Positions 46,044 to 55,449 of a stretch of DNA of 64,000 nucleotides are shown here, one piece after another (the first letter of the stretch is position 1; the number at the start of each line of letters is the position of its first letter). A model generated the notes under the pieces. It made no database searches and was not told where the DNA came from. It saw only the letters and a program-made list of their open reading frames with translations. The position numbers were made by a program, and so were the translations under genes. Source of the DNA: Streptomyces tanashiensis (GTDB lineage: Bacteria; Actinomycetota; Actinomycetes; Streptomycetales; Streptomycetaceae); NCBI RefSeq assembly GCF_014648895.1, contig NZ_BMRZ01000012.1:62001-126000 (forward strand), in the 5' to 3' direction.

Positions 46044-48086
46044 ATGACATACCGGGTGGCCATGGACATCGGTGGAACCTTCACCGATGTCGTCGCCTAT
46101 GACGAACACAGCGGTACCTACTTCGCGGCCAAGGCGCCCACGACCCCGGGTGACCTGGCCGAGGGAGTCTTCGCCTCGCTGGGCCGGGCGGTGGACTCGC
46201 CCGGCGACATCTCCTTCTTCGTGCACGGCACCACGCAGGGCCTGAACGCCCTGCTGGAGCGCAAGGGCGCCCGCGTCCTGCTGCTCACGTCGGCCGGGAT
46301 GCGGGACGTCTACCACATCGCCCGAGGCAACCGGGACCGGATGTTCGACCTGCACTACCGCAAGCCGAAGCCGCTGGTCGAGCGCTGCGACACGATGGAG
46401 GCGGGCGGCCGCTTCGACTGGCGCGGCACCGAGCTCGAACCCCTGGACGAGGACGCCGTACGGGCCGCCGCCCGACGTGCGAAGGACGAGGGCTTCGACG
46501 CGGTCGCCGTCTCGTTCCTCTTCTCGTACGTCAACCCGGACCACGAGCTGCTGGCCGGGAAGATCCTGGAACAGGAGCTCGGCGAGGACGTCGTCGTGGT
46601 GCTGTCGCACCAGGTGGCGGGCGAGTGGCGCGAGTACGAGCGGACGAGCTCGGCCGTCCTGGAGGCGTACACGGGCCCCGTGGTGCGCCGCTATCTGGGC
46701 CGGATCGAGGGGCGGTTCACGGAGCACGGCCTGACCGTCCCGGTCCAGGTGATGCAGTCCTCGGGCGGCATCGTGAACGCCGCCTACGCCCGCCGCCACC
46801 CCTTGCAGACCCTGCTGTCCGGACCGGTCGGCGGCACCATGGGCGGTGCGGCGGCCGCGGGCCTGCTGGGCCGGCGGAACGCGATCTGTGTGGACATGGG
46901 TGGCACCTCCTTCGATGTGTCGCTGGTCCTCGACGGCCGTCCCGACGTCTCCAACGAGGGCTCGGCGGACGGCTTCCCGGTCCTGATGCCCCTGGTCAAC
47001 CTGCAGACGATCGGCGCCGGCGGCGGCTCCCTCGCCTATGCCGAGGCCGGTGGCCTGCGCGTGGGCCCGGAGTCCGCCGGAGCCGTCCCCGGCCCGGCCT
47101 GCTACGGGCGCGGCGGCACCCAGGCCACCGTGACCGACGCCAACGCGGTGCTCGGACGCGTCGACCCGGACTGGTTCGCCGGCGGCCACATGACGCTCGA
47201 CGTGGCCGCGGCCCGGCACGCCGTCGCGGCTCTCGCCGGTGAGCTCGGTCTCGAACCGGTGGAGCTGGCGAGCGGGATCTGCGATGTCGCCAACGCCAAG
47301 ATGGCCCAGGCGATCCGTACCCTCACCGTCGAACACGGCCTGGAGCCCGGCGAGTTCGTTCTGCTGGCGTTCGGCGGCGCGGGCCCGATGCACGCCGTGG
47401 AGATCGCCCGCGAGCTCGGCATCGGCGAGGTCGTCGTGCCGCGCTTCCCCGGCGCGTTCTCCGCCTGGGGCATGCTCGGCACCGAGGTCCGCCGCGACCT
47501 CACCCGCCAGTTCTTCACCCCTGGCGCCGACCTGGACGGGGAGGCCATGGCCCGCGCACTGGCCGACCTGGAGCACGAGTCGCTGGCCGCACTCGCCGAG
47601 CAGGGCGTCCCCGTGGAGCGGCAGCGGGTCGAACACGTCGTCGAGATGCGGTACGAGGGCCAGGACTACACCCTCGCCGTGCCGCTGCTCGCCGCCGCCG
47701 AACCGGCCGGCGAGGACTTCCTCGCCGATGCCGCCGAGCGCTTCGCCGCGCTCCACGAACGCCGCTACGGGCACGCGACGCCCGAGGCGCCCGTCGAGTT
47801 CGTCACCCTGCGCAGCACCGCGCTCGGCGCGCTGCCCGAGACCGCACCGGTGCCGTACGCCGCCGACGAGGCCGCCTCCGACACCGTCCGGCAGCGGCCG
47901 GTCGTATTCGGCGGGCAGTCGTACGACACCACCGTTCTGCGCCGCGAGCGGCTCGCGCCCGGGCAGCGCGTCGACGGTCCCGCGGTCATCGTGGAGGCCA
48001 CCTCCACCACCGTCGTCCCCCCGGACTCGTCGGTCACCGTCGACGAGAACGGCTTCCTCGTCATCAAGGTTGGAGCCACGGCATGA
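46044..48086 (+). CDS. hyuA: Hydantoinase/oxoprolinase subunit A (HyuA family)
   Basis: A 680-residue ATP-dependent cyclic-amide hydrolase subunit. VAMDIGGTFTDVVAYDEHSG is the Hyu_N nucleotide-binding start; FFVHGTTQGLNALLERKGAR and AVSFLFSYVNPDHELLAGKI follow in family order; ICVDMGGTSFDVSLVLDG is the second phosphate-binding motif of the actin-like fold, and LLAFGGAGPMHAVEIARELG the third. Relatives are N-methylhydantoinase, 5-oxoprolinase, acetone carboxylase beta and caprolactamase. The ATG follows GGGAGGCGCA. Its stop overlaps hyuB (ATGA), so the pair forms one complex. The actual substrate is unknown. Confidence 0.93.
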   Translation: MTYRVAMDIGGTFTDVVAYDEHSGTYFAAKAPTTPGDLAEGVFASLGRAVDSPGDISFFVHGTTQGLNALLERKGARVLLLTSAGMRDVYHIARGNRDRMFDLHYRKPKPLVERCDTMEAGGRFDWRGTELEPLDEDAVRAAARRAKDEGFDAVAVSFLFSYVNPDHELLAGKILEQELGEDVVVVLSHQVAGEWREYERTSSAVLEAYTGPVVRRYLGRIEGRFTEHGLTVPVQVMQSSGGIVNAAYARRHPLQTLLSGPVGGTMGGAAAAGLLGRRNAICVDMGGTSFDVSLVLDGRPDVSNEGSADGFPVLMPLVNLQTIGAGGGSLAYAEAGGLRVGPESAGAVPGPACYGRGGTQATVTDANAVLGRVDPDWFAGGHMTLDVAAARHAVAALAGELGLEPVELASGICDVANAKMAQAIRTLTVEHGLEPGEFVLLAFGGAGPMHAVEIARELGIGEVVVPRFPGAFSAWGMLGTEVRRDLTRQFFTPGADLDGEAMARALADLEHESLAALAEQGVPVERQRVEHVVEMRYEGQDYTLAVPLLAAAEPAGEDFLADAAERFAALHERRYGHATPEAPVEFVTLRSTALGALPETAPVPYAADEAASDTVRQRPVVFGGQSYDTTVLRRERLAPGQRVDGPAVIVEATSTTVVPPDSSVTVDENGFLVIKVGATA

Positions 48087-49777
48087 CCGACACCGGCAGC
48101 CGGGTCGTCGACCCGGTCACCACCGAGATCATCCGCTGCGCGCTGCTGCAGGCCGCGGAGGACATGAACACCACCCTCATCCGGTCCTCCTACACGCCCA
48201 CCATCTACGAGGCGAAGGACTGCGCGGTCGCCCTCCTCGACCGGGACCACAACGTGCTCGGCCAGTCCTCGGGCCTGCCGATCTTCCTGGGCAACCTGGA
48301 GGTGTGCACCCGGGCCACCGAGGAGACGTACGGCGCGGACGTCTGGAAGCCCGGAGACGTCTGGGTCCTCAACGACTCCTACATCGGCGGCACCCACCTC
48401 AACGACGTCACCGTCTACGCACCGATCTTCACCGAGGACACCGCCGACGGTGAGCTGATCGGCTTCGCCGCGTCCCGTGCGCACTGGATCGACATGGGCT
48501 CCAAGGACCCCGGCGGTTCGATGGACTCCACCTCGATCTACCAGGAGGGCCTGCGGATGGGCCCGACGAAGATCTACGAGGGCGGCGAACCCTGCGAGCA
48601 GGCGCACGCGTTGATCGCCCGCAACGTCCGCTTCCCGCAGCCGACCCTCGGGGACATGCGCGCCCAGGTGGCCTGTGCCCGTACCGGTGCGCGGCGGTTC
48701 GCCGAGATCGTCCGCCGCTGGGGGCTGCAGACCGTCCTCGCCGCGCGGGACGCCATCTTCACGCAGACCGAGCGGCTGGAGCGGGAGCAGATCGCCGCCA
48801 TTCCCGACGGTGTCTACGAGGCGACCGGCCACCTGGACAACGACGGCGTCGACCTGCGTACTCCCCTGCACGTCACCGTACGCGTCGAGATCGACGGCGA
48901 CCGGATGACGATGGACGTCACCGACTGCGCCGACCAGGCCACCGGGCCGGTCAACTGCGGTGCGGCGCAGACCGTCGCCGCCTGCCGGGTCGGCTACAAG
49001 CTGCTGGTCAGCGGTGATGTCCCGCTCAACGGCGGTTCCTTCCGGCCGCTGGACGTGGTCACCCGGCCGGGCACCATGCTCGCCGCCGTCGAGCCGGCGG
49101 CCTGCCAGTACTACTACTCCCACCTCGGCCTTGTCATCGACCTGGTGGTGAAGGCACTGGCGCCGGCGGTGCCCGCGCGAGCCGCCGCCGCCAGCTACGG
49201 CGACTCGATGATCGTGCAGTTCACCGGCACCGACCCGCGCAACGGCAGGCTCTTCGTCTCCCAGGAGGCGACGGTCGGCGGATGGGGCGCCTGGCAGACC
49301 GACGACGGTGAGTCCTGCCTGATCAACAACGTCAACGGCTCTCTGCGGGACATGCCCGTCGAGGTGCTGGAGACGCTGTTCCCCGTACGGGTCACCGAGT
49401 ACGCGGTCCGTGCCGACTCCGGCGGGGCGGGCCGCACCCGCGGCGGCAACGGCGTGGTGCGCCAGTACACGTTCGAGGCCGACCAGAACCTGTCGCTGTG
49501 GTGGGAGCGTTCCGTGACTCCCGCGTGGGGTGTCTTCGGCGGCGGCACCGGCGCTGCGCCCCGCGTCGTCCTCAATCCCGGCCGGGACGGCGAGCGCGAA
49601 CTGCTCAAGGCGAACGCGCTGGCCGTGCGCCGGGGCGACGTGCTGCGGTGCGAGAGCGGCGGGGGCGGCGGCTTCGGTCCCGTCGCGGAGCGCCCCGCCG
49701 AGGCGGTCCGGGAAGACCTCCGGCAGGGCCTGCTGAGCCGTGAGCGGGCAGCGTCCGCCTACGGCGTGGAGTCCTGA
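48083..49777 (+). CDS. hyuB: Hydantoinase/oxoprolinase subunit B (HyuB family)
   Basis: A 564-residue partner of HyuA. DPVTTEIIRCALLQAAEDMN and TTLIRSSYTPTIYEAKDCAV open the family's N-terminus; GDVWVLNDSYIGGTHLNDVT carries the metal-site Asp and His; AHWIDMGSKDPGGSMDSTSI and GAGRTRGGNGVVRQYTFEAD follow, and the C-terminus is GGGGGFGPVAERP. Together with HyuA it should open a cyclic amide with ATP. It is coupled to hyuA by ATGA, and a long hairpin follows before the convergent regulator. Confidence 0.93.
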   Translation: MTDTGSRVVDPVTTEIIRCALLQAAEDMNTTLIRSSYTPTIYEAKDCAVALLDRDHNVLGQSSGLPIFLGNLEVCTRATEETYGADVWKPGDVWVLNDSYIGGTHLNDVTVYAPIFTEDTADGELIGFAASRAHWIDMGSKDPGGSMDSTSIYQEGLRMGPTKIYEGGEPCEQAHALIARNVRFPQPTLGDMRAQVACARTGARRFAEIVRRWGLQTVLAARDAIFTQTERLEREQIAAIPDGVYEATGHLDNDGVDLRTPLHVTVRVEIDGDRMTMDVTDCADQATGPVNCGAAQTVAACRVGYKLLVSGDVPLNGGSFRPLDVVTRPGTMLAAVEPAACQYYYSHLGLVIDLVVKALAPAVPARAAAASYGDSMIVQFTGTDPRNGRLFVSQEATVGGWGAWQTDDGESCLINNVNGSLRDMPVEVLETLFPVRVTEYAVRADSGGAGRTRGGNGVVRQYTFEADQNLSLWWERSVTPAWGVFGGGTGAAPRVVLNPGRDGERELLKANALAVRRGDVLRCESGGGGGFGPVAERPAEAVREDLRQGLLSRERAASAYGVES

Positions 49778-49806
49778 CCTCCCACCGCTCCGCCTCCCCC
49801 TGAACC

Positions 49807-49843
49807 GGGCCCGGTTGCCGAATCCCCCTCGGCGACCGGGCCC
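49807..49843. terminator. Bidirectional hairpin between hyuB and the PucR-type gene
   Basis: GGGCCCGGTTGCCGA pairs with TCGGCGACCGGGCCC over a 7-nt loop, 15 bp with one T-G wobble. It stands between convergent genes, 29 nt after hyuB, and should stop transcription from both sides. Confidence 0.85.
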
Positions 49844-49879
49844 TCCCCCGTCGTGGCCGCGGTCGGCGCCGCTTCCCCC

Positions 49880-51397
49880 TCAGGGCTCGGTCAGCAGGAC
49901 GCGGCAGGCCAGGTGCAGTGCGAGTCGCTGGGCGGGGTCCTCGGGGTCGAAGCCGAGCGAACGGATGCGCTCCAGGCGCGCCGCGACCGTGTTCCGGTGG
50001 ACACCGAGGAGCTCCGCCGCCGCCGAGGGGGCGGCGCCCTGGTCCAGGACGACCGCCAGCGTACGCAGCAGTGTTCCGTCCCGGTCCGCGGCGAGCAGCG
50101 GGGCCAGCACGACCTCGGCGGGCCGCCGCAGCGCCTCCGCGGGCAACGCGGACAGCAGTTGGGCGGGCCCCATACGGTCGGCACGGACCACCGACCCGGG
50201 TACGGCGGCGACGGCCGCAGCGGCTCTGGCGTCGGCGAGCGCCACGCCCAGCGTGCCGGTGTCACCGGCCGGACCTGCGACTCCCCCGGCGAGCGGCAGG
50301 TGGTCACCGATCGCCCGGACAGCCGTACGCAGCTGTGCCTCGCCCTGCCGCAGCCACACCTCCGGGTCGGGGACCGGACTGCCGACTGCCGCCGAACGCC
50401 ATGACACCCAGCAGTCCTCGTACGCGATGAGCGGTCCGCCGATGCCGTACCTGGTCCAGAGCGCACGCAGCGCGGGTCCCGGCAGGGGCGCGGCGCCGGC
50501 GTCCGCGGCGACGGCCGGCCGCAGGGCGAACGCGATCAGAGGCCCGGCCAGCGGCCAGCCGAGCGCCGCGGCCTCGGCCCGGATGCGGGTACGTGTCTGC
50601 TCGTCCTCGCCCTCAGGGGGGTGCGTCAGCTGGTGCAGCAGCATCTCGCTGCGGCGGGCGAGGTGTTCCTCCGCGAGGCGGCGGGTCGCGGCCCATGCGG
50701 TCAGTGGGGGTACCGCCATCCGCAGCACTGCTTCGACCGTCGACGCCCAGCCCGCCTCCCCGGAGCGGGAGTCGGCCACGAGAACCGCGAGCGGGTGTCC
50801 GTCGGGCCCGGGCACGTCCAGCCGCACCGGGTGCGCGGAGTCGAGTGCCGCCCGCCGCCCGGCCAGCATCCCGCCCACCGGATCGGTGAGGGCCAGGGAC
50901 GTCGAGGGCAGAGCCGCGTGCAGCGCGGTCAGTACGCGCTCGACGTGCGGGCCGGCGGCGGCGAGGCGCTGGGCGGCGTCGGCCAGCAGCGCGGTCCGGC
51001 CCGCGTCCGGCCGGGACACGGCGGAGGCGATCCGTACGGCGCCCTCCAGCGCGTCGCCGCCGATCAGCAGCAGCGGAACGCCGAGGCGGTCCGCGAGTGC
51101 GCCCGGCGGATGCACGGCCGCCGCCGTGTCGGGTACCACCACGCAGGCGGCCGCCTGCTCCCAAGCCTTGCGCAGGGCGATCTCCACGGTCCATCCCGAC
51201 CGGGCCAGCGCTTCGGTGAGGACGACCGCGGTGTGTGGACGCAGGTGGTCGAGGGCTTCACGCCGGTCGACGATGCGCACGTCCAGGACCTGGGTGCCGC
51301 GCCCCGTCGTGCCGAGTATGCGTACGCCGGGCAGCGGGCCGTACTGCACCAGCTCCGCGACGGTCATGGGTGCGGACAGGTCGGGACGTCTCACCAC
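49880..51397 (-). CDS. PucR/CdaR-type transcriptional regulator
   Basis: A 505-residue regulator. The N-terminal part (MTVAELVQYGPLPGVRILGT) is the PucR-like sensory domain found in purine and amide catabolism regulators; the middle is a GGDEF-like CdaR segment (AVRAIGDHLPLAGGVAGPAG); the C-terminus is a PucR helix-turn-helix (PSAAAELLGVHRNTVAARLE, RIRSLGFDPEDPAQRLALHL). The GTG start overlaps the end of the DUF917 gene by 7 nt, so it is made with that operon. It probably controls the flanking Hyu/DUF917 genes in response to their substrate. Confidence 0.9.
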   Translation of the reverse strand: MVRRPDLSAPMTVAELVQYGPLPGVRILGTTGRGTQVLDVRIVDRREALDHLRPHTAVVLTEALARSGWTVEIALRKAWEQAAACVVVPDTAAAVHPPGALADRLGVPLLLIGGDALEGAVRIASAVSRPDAGRTALLADAAQRLAAAGPHVERVLTALHAALPSTSLALTDPVGGMLAGRRAALDSAHPVRLDVPGPDGHPLAVLVADSRSGEAGWASTVEAVLRMAVPPLTAWAATRRLAEEHLARRSEMLLHQLTHPPEGEDEQTRTRIRAEAAALGWPLAGPLIAFALRPAVAADAGAAPLPGPALRALWTRYGIGGPLIAYEDCWVSWRSAAVGSPVPDPEVWLRQGEAQLRTAVRAIGDHLPLAGGVAGPAGDTGTLGVALADARAAAAVAAVPGSVVRADRMGPAQLLSALPAEALRRPAEVVLAPLLAADRDGTLLRTLAVVLDQGAAPSAAAELLGVHRNTVAARLERIRSLGFDPEDPAQRLALHLACRVLLTEP

Positions 51398-52527
51398 CGG
51401 GTCTCCTCGGGTCGTTCCGCGTCCGGGCGTTTCATCTGCCGCGCATCCGGTTCATGGTCCGGGCTCAGCAGGAGGAGCCCACCGGCAGCCGCCAGTCGGC
51501 GTCCCTGCGGGGTGTGCCAGGCGGGCGCGGCGGGGATCACGACGATCTCCACCTCGATGCCGGGCAGGGCACGCTCGACGTCCAGCACCCGCTGGTCGGC
51601 TGCCGAGAGCATCAGGATCTGGTCCGGCGCGGCCGCGGCCGGTGCGCCGTCGGCGAGGACCAGCAGTGCCTCGTTGTGTGCCTCCAGACGGAACCGTCTG
51701 TGCAGGCCCTCGGTCTCGGAGACGACCACACTGGTCGGCCGGGACGGCAGCGCCGTGCCCCCGGTGGTGTCCGGTCCCGGCGTCGCGGGGTGCTCCACGG
51801 CGGTGATCCGCCCGATGCCCAGTCGACGGGGCCGCGGCTGCCACAGCGTGAAGGGGTCGCCCTGCGTCGGGCGTCCCGCCGCCAGGGCCCGGCTCACGGT
51901 GCCGGGAACCACGGCGGCCGCGAGCCGTTCGCCGTCCATGGCGTAGCAGGCGGCGACCGCCCAGCCTCCGGCCGCGAGGACCAGCGGCCGTACGAGCTCC
52001 TCCACGCGACTGCCGGCGGCGTCCACGACGACCACGTCCCCGGCGGGCGTGGCCAGGGCGACCGGGGCGACATCGACCCCGGCGATGGTGAACGTGGTCT
52101 GTTCCAGCAGGGGGAGCACACGTCCGCAGCCGTCCCCGTCCACCAAGGGGAGTCCGCAGGACGCCGCTGTGACGACTGCGAGCAGGGCGTTCTCGGCCGC
52201 GGTGTTGAGGGGCACGACGGCGTCCGCGGCCCTGCCCAGGCGGCGCTCCAGCGCCCGGACCGCCCGGCGGGGCTCCTCGCCCGTGGGCAGCTGCTCGGCG
52301 AGGGCGGCCGAGGAGCCGAGCATGCTGACCGTGACACACATCCGCCCGGAGCCCAGGTCGCCGGGGTGGATCAGCGGCACCGGCCCGTGCTCCGCGAGGG
52401 CCGCCCGCGCCCAGTCGAGGCTCGCCCGGTGCGAGGAATGCTCGGCGCCGGCCGCGAGCACCAGCGCCCCTCGGGCGAGATCCTCCAGCCGTGCCGCGTC
52501 CAGCGCGGTCTCCTCCCCGGGCGTCAT
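51391..52527 (-). CDS. DUF917-domain protein
   Basis: A 378-residue protein of the DUF917 family. LEDLARGALVLAAGAEHSSH is the start; AVVPLNTAAENALLAVVTAA and SCGLPLVDGDGCGRVLPLLE are the family's central block with its conserved Asp and Gly residues, and the rest is beta-rich. DUF917 proteins are linked to hydantoinase genes, and one group is described as S-methyl thiohydantoin desulfurases. The family's usual GTGGGG segment near the N-terminus reads AAGAEHSSH here, so this is a divergent member. It overlaps both the upstream Hyu_N-like gene (ATGA) and the downstream regulator. Confidence 0.75.
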   Translation of the reverse strand: MTPGEETALDAARLEDLARGALVLAAGAEHSSHRASLDWARAALAEHGPVPLIHPGDLGSGRMCVTVSMLGSSAALAEQLPTGEEPRRAVRALERRLGRAADAVVPLNTAAENALLAVVTAASCGLPLVDGDGCGRVLPLLEQTTFTIAGVDVAPVALATPAGDVVVVDAAGSRVEELVRPLVLAAGGWAVAACYAMDGERLAAAVVPGTVSRALAAGRPTQGDPFTLWQPRPRRLGIGRITAVEHPATPGPDTTGGTALPSRPTSVVVSETEGLHRRFRLEAHNEALLVLADGAPAAAAPDQILMLSAADQRVLDVERALPGIEVEIVVIPAAPAWHTPQGRRLAAAGGLLLLSPDHEPDARQMKRPDAERPEETRW

Positions 52528-53879
52528 GTGCGTCGTCCACGGGGCGTGACGGGATTCCCCGAGGGGGATCCGACGGCGCGGACGCGGAGGCGGTGGACGC
52601 CCTCGGGCAGGTAGGACACGGGGGTGTGGGCGGCGAACGCGACGCGGGCGGTCGCCGGGGCGGCACCGGCGGCGACGACCCGGGCCATGGCCTGGTCACC
52701 GGCGAGCCCGAGGAGCCGGTCCAGTTCGGCGCGGCCGCCGGCGACGGCGACCTGATCGACTTCGGCGACGATGTCCGAGCGGGCGGCTCCGTAGGCCGCG
52801 GCGGCGATGGCGGCCGCCGGATCCTGGGCTCGGACGGGTACCAGCCCGCAGTCGCCGCCCGCCGCGAGGAGCACACCGCCGGGGGCCCGTCGCCGGACCC
52901 TGGCCACCAGGTCGGCGACCTGCTCGGAGCCGGTCCGGACCAGGTCGGCGCGGGGCAGCACGTCGGTGCGGATCCGGGCCAGGTCCAGGTCGACGCCGCC
53001 GGGCCCCGGGCCGGCGTCGGAGCTTTCCGCTTCGCCGTCGGTGACGCTCGCGCACCGGAATTCCGTGGCCCCGGCGTCGACGACCACGGCGCGGTCCGCC
53101 CCGGCCGCGAGCGCGGCCCCCCGCACGGCGCTCGCCGTGGTGGAGGCGATGGCGAGGACCGGGTAGTGGCGGAAGTACGCGACGGAGACCAGTCCGCCGG
53201 TGTTGCGGGCCAGGTGCAGCGGCGCCCGGAGACCGCCGACGCGCAGGGCGCGTTCGGCCGTGTCGCTCACGCGTGCCGCCCACGGCCGCAGGGCTGCGTT
53301 GAGGACGCCGGTGTTCTCGCGTTCCCGCAGCCCGGACCGCCCGAGCTCGTGCGACAAGGTGATCTCCGCGCCGGGCACGGCTTCGGCGATGATCTCGGCG
53401 GCGGCGAGCTCGGGGTCGGGGCGGGTCAGTGCGCCGGCCGCGGCGACCGAGAAGGCGGTGACACCGTCGTCGGCGGCCCGCTGCGCGAAGTCCCTGACCG
53501 CCGCCCGGTCGAGCGGAGCGAGTTGCCTCCCGGTGAGCGCGGATCCGCCCGGGACGACCGCGTGGAGCGTCCCCACCTCGCGGGCGGCCTGCGCGGGCCA
53601 GCCCGCGAGCGGTCCGAGGGACGGATGGCTGGGCGGGGCGATCCGCAAGGCGGCCACCGGTCGCAGCCGCGACGGGCGGCGCTCCAGGTCGGTGGTGAGG
53701 CCGACGGCGTCCACCTCACCGGTCCGGTCCCCGGGCAGCGCGGCGAGCACCGCCCGCAGACTCTCGCCGAGGCCGGGAACGCTGTCCACCACCGCGCGCG
53801 CCACCGTCCGGCCGTCCGGCCCGACCAGCACGGCGACGGTGGTGACGCGTCCCACGTCCACTCCCAGCCTCACCCGCAT
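52524..53879 (-). CDS. Hydantoinase/oxoprolinase N-terminal-like protein
   Basis: A 451-residue protein of the Hyu_N/HyuA superfamily, without the C-terminal region of full HyuA. RVRLGVDVGRVTTVAVLVGP is the first phosphate-binding motif; GVTAFSVAAAGALTRPDPEL and LARNTGGLVSVAYFRHYPVL match the HyuA middle, and RAVVVDAGATEFRCASVTDG the second motif. It may be the ATPase half of a DUF917-linked amide hydrolase, while the HyuA/HyuB pair nearby forms another. The start ATG is followed by tight coupling to DUF917 (ATGA). The substrate is unknown. Confidence 0.82.
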   Translation of the reverse strand: MRVRLGVDVGRVTTVAVLVGPDGRTVARAVVDSVPGLGESLRAVLAALPGDRTGEVDAVGLTTDLERRPSRLRPVAALRIAPPSHPSLGPLAGWPAQAAREVGTLHAVVPGGSALTGRQLAPLDRAAVRDFAQRAADDGVTAFSVAAAGALTRPDPELAAAEIIAEAVPGAEITLSHELGRSGLRERENTGVLNAALRPWAARVSDTAERALRVGGLRAPLHLARNTGGLVSVAYFRHYPVLAIASTTASAVRGAALAAGADRAVVVDAGATEFRCASVTDGEAESSDAGPGPGGVDLDLARIRTDVLPRADLVRTGSEQVADLVARVRRRAPGGVLLAAGGDCGLVPVRAQDPAAAIAAAAYGAARSDIVAEVDQVAVAGGRAELDRLLGLAGDQAMARVVAAGAAPATARVAFAAHTPVSYLPEGVHRLRVRAVGSPSGNPVTPRGRRT

Positions 53880-53906
53880 GATCCTGTCACCCTTCGCCCC
53901 TCTGCA

Positions 53907-55256
53907 TCACTCCAGATCGCGGCCCTCGGTCTCCGGCAGCGGCACGGCCGCCACCAGCGCCACCACCAGGAACGCGGTGATGAACAGCACGGTGGAGGAG
54001 AACCCGGTGGCACGCGCCAGCAGGTACCCGACGGCCGACGGAGCGACCGAGGTGGAGATCAGCTGGGCCGCGGTGGCCCAGGAGTAGCCGGTGGCGCGCC
54101 ATGCGGTCGGGTAGAACTCGCCGTTCCAGGTGTTCCAGACACCCCAGGCTCCGAGGCTGAAGAACGACAGGGCGAAGTTGGCGGCGTACAGCTGGGTGAG
54201 GCTGCCGGAGTACGCGAACAGCACGCCGCTGACCGCGGCGGCCGCCACGTACGGCAGGAAGACCTTCTTGCGGCCGAAGCGCCCGGTCAGGTACGAGGCC
54301 GAGGCGTAGCCGGGGATCATGAAGAGGGCGCTCAGCGCCACGAACCCGAGGCTGCCGGACATGCTCAGGCCCTTCTCCATGAGCAGCGTGGGCAGCCAGG
54401 TCTGCAGTCCCCAGTAGCCCCAGTTGAACGCGAAGTTCACGATCAGCATGAGCACGGTGATACGGAGCAGCCGGCCGCGCAGCAGGGCGAGGGGGTTGCC
54501 GGCCCGCTCGTGCTCGACCACGGCGAAGCGGGTGCCCTCGGGGACCTCGGCGCCGAGCTTCAGGAGCACCGCCCGGGCTTCGGTGTGCCGGCCGCGGGCG
54601 GCCAGCCAGTACGGCGACTCGGGCACCCAGGCCCGGATCGCGAACACCCACAGGGCGGCCAGCGCGCTGGCCATGGCCACGACGTGCCAGCCCATCCCGG
54701 ACAGCGCCTGGGTCACCCCCACGGCGGCGAGCACGCCGATGGGCCAGCCGATCGACAGGTAGACCGCGGCCCGGCCGCGCAGCCTGACCGGGAGCAGTTC
54801 GAGGAAGTAGGGGAAGGTGACGGTGTAGATGCCGGCCAGGGCCATCCCCGAGATCACCCGGGTGATCATCAGCGTGGTGAAGTCCGGCGAGAAGGCGCTG
54901 GCCAGCGCCACGGCGCCGTACGAACCGAGGCTCCACAGGCACACGGCGCGGCGTCCGATGCGGTCGGCGACCGGCCCCCATACGAGCGCGCCGGGGATCA
55001 TGCCGAGGGCCACGGCCGACAGAACCCAGCCGATCCGTCCGGCGTCGAGGGCGAAGGCCTCGCCGAGGTCGGCGGAGACGTAGACGAGAGCGAGCTGCTC
55101 CCACGATTCGATGACGAAGGCCATGAACAGCGCGAGGGCGATCAGCACGTGGGCCTTCCCGAACGGCATGCGTTCGAAGTAGGCACCCATGGGCTGCGGA
55201 CCGTCGGCCCCGTCCGGGACTCCGGCGGTTCCGGACTGTACTGAGACTGCGCTCAT
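53907..55256 (-). CDS. MFS transporter (sugar/metabolite:proton symporter type)
   Basis: A 449-residue, twelve-segment permease of the SV2/AAHS-like group. GALVWGPVADRIGRRAVCLW and ITRVISGMALAGIYTVTFPY are the first-half motifs, WVPESPYWLAARGRHTEARA the central PESPxxL motif, GRFGRKKVFLP the second-half loop, and VPLPETEGRDLE the C-terminal PETEG. The ATG follows GGAGGGCAGCCG. It is the first gene of the operon that leads into the Hyu_N-like, DUF917 and PucR-type genes, so it probably takes up their substrate. The 193 nt upstream hold no other gene. Confidence 0.9.
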   Translation of the reverse strand: MSAVSVQSGTAGVPDGADGPQPMGAYFERMPFGKAHVLIALALFMAFVIESWEQLALVYVSADLGEAFALDAGRIGWVLSAVALGMIPGALVWGPVADRIGRRAVCLWSLGSYGAVALASAFSPDFTTLMITRVISGMALAGIYTVTFPYFLELLPVRLRGRAAVYLSIGWPIGVLAAVGVTQALSGMGWHVVAMASALAALWVFAIRAWVPESPYWLAARGRHTEARAVLLKLGAEVPEGTRFAVVEHERAGNPLALLRGRLLRITVLMLIVNFAFNWGYWGLQTWLPTLLMEKGLSMSGSLGFVALSALFMIPGYASASYLTGRFGRKKVFLPYVAAAAVSGVLFAYSGSLTQLYAANFALSFFSLGAWGVWNTWNGEFYPTAWRATGYSWATAAQLISTSVAPSAVGYLLARATGFSSTVLFITAFLVVALVAAVPLPETEGRDLE

Positions 55257-55449
55257 CGGCTGCCCTCCTGGCACTGGTACCGAGACGCACACCATCGGGT
55301 TCGGTGTGAATGCGAGGCACCATAAACAGGCCATCACGGCCGGAACCATGCTGCGAGCACAGCCACCCCGGCAGTGAGTGTGCCCGGCGCACAGACATCG
55401 GCCTGACGTCCCCCGCCGCAGGGACGGCGGCGGCCCGGGACGACCCGTC

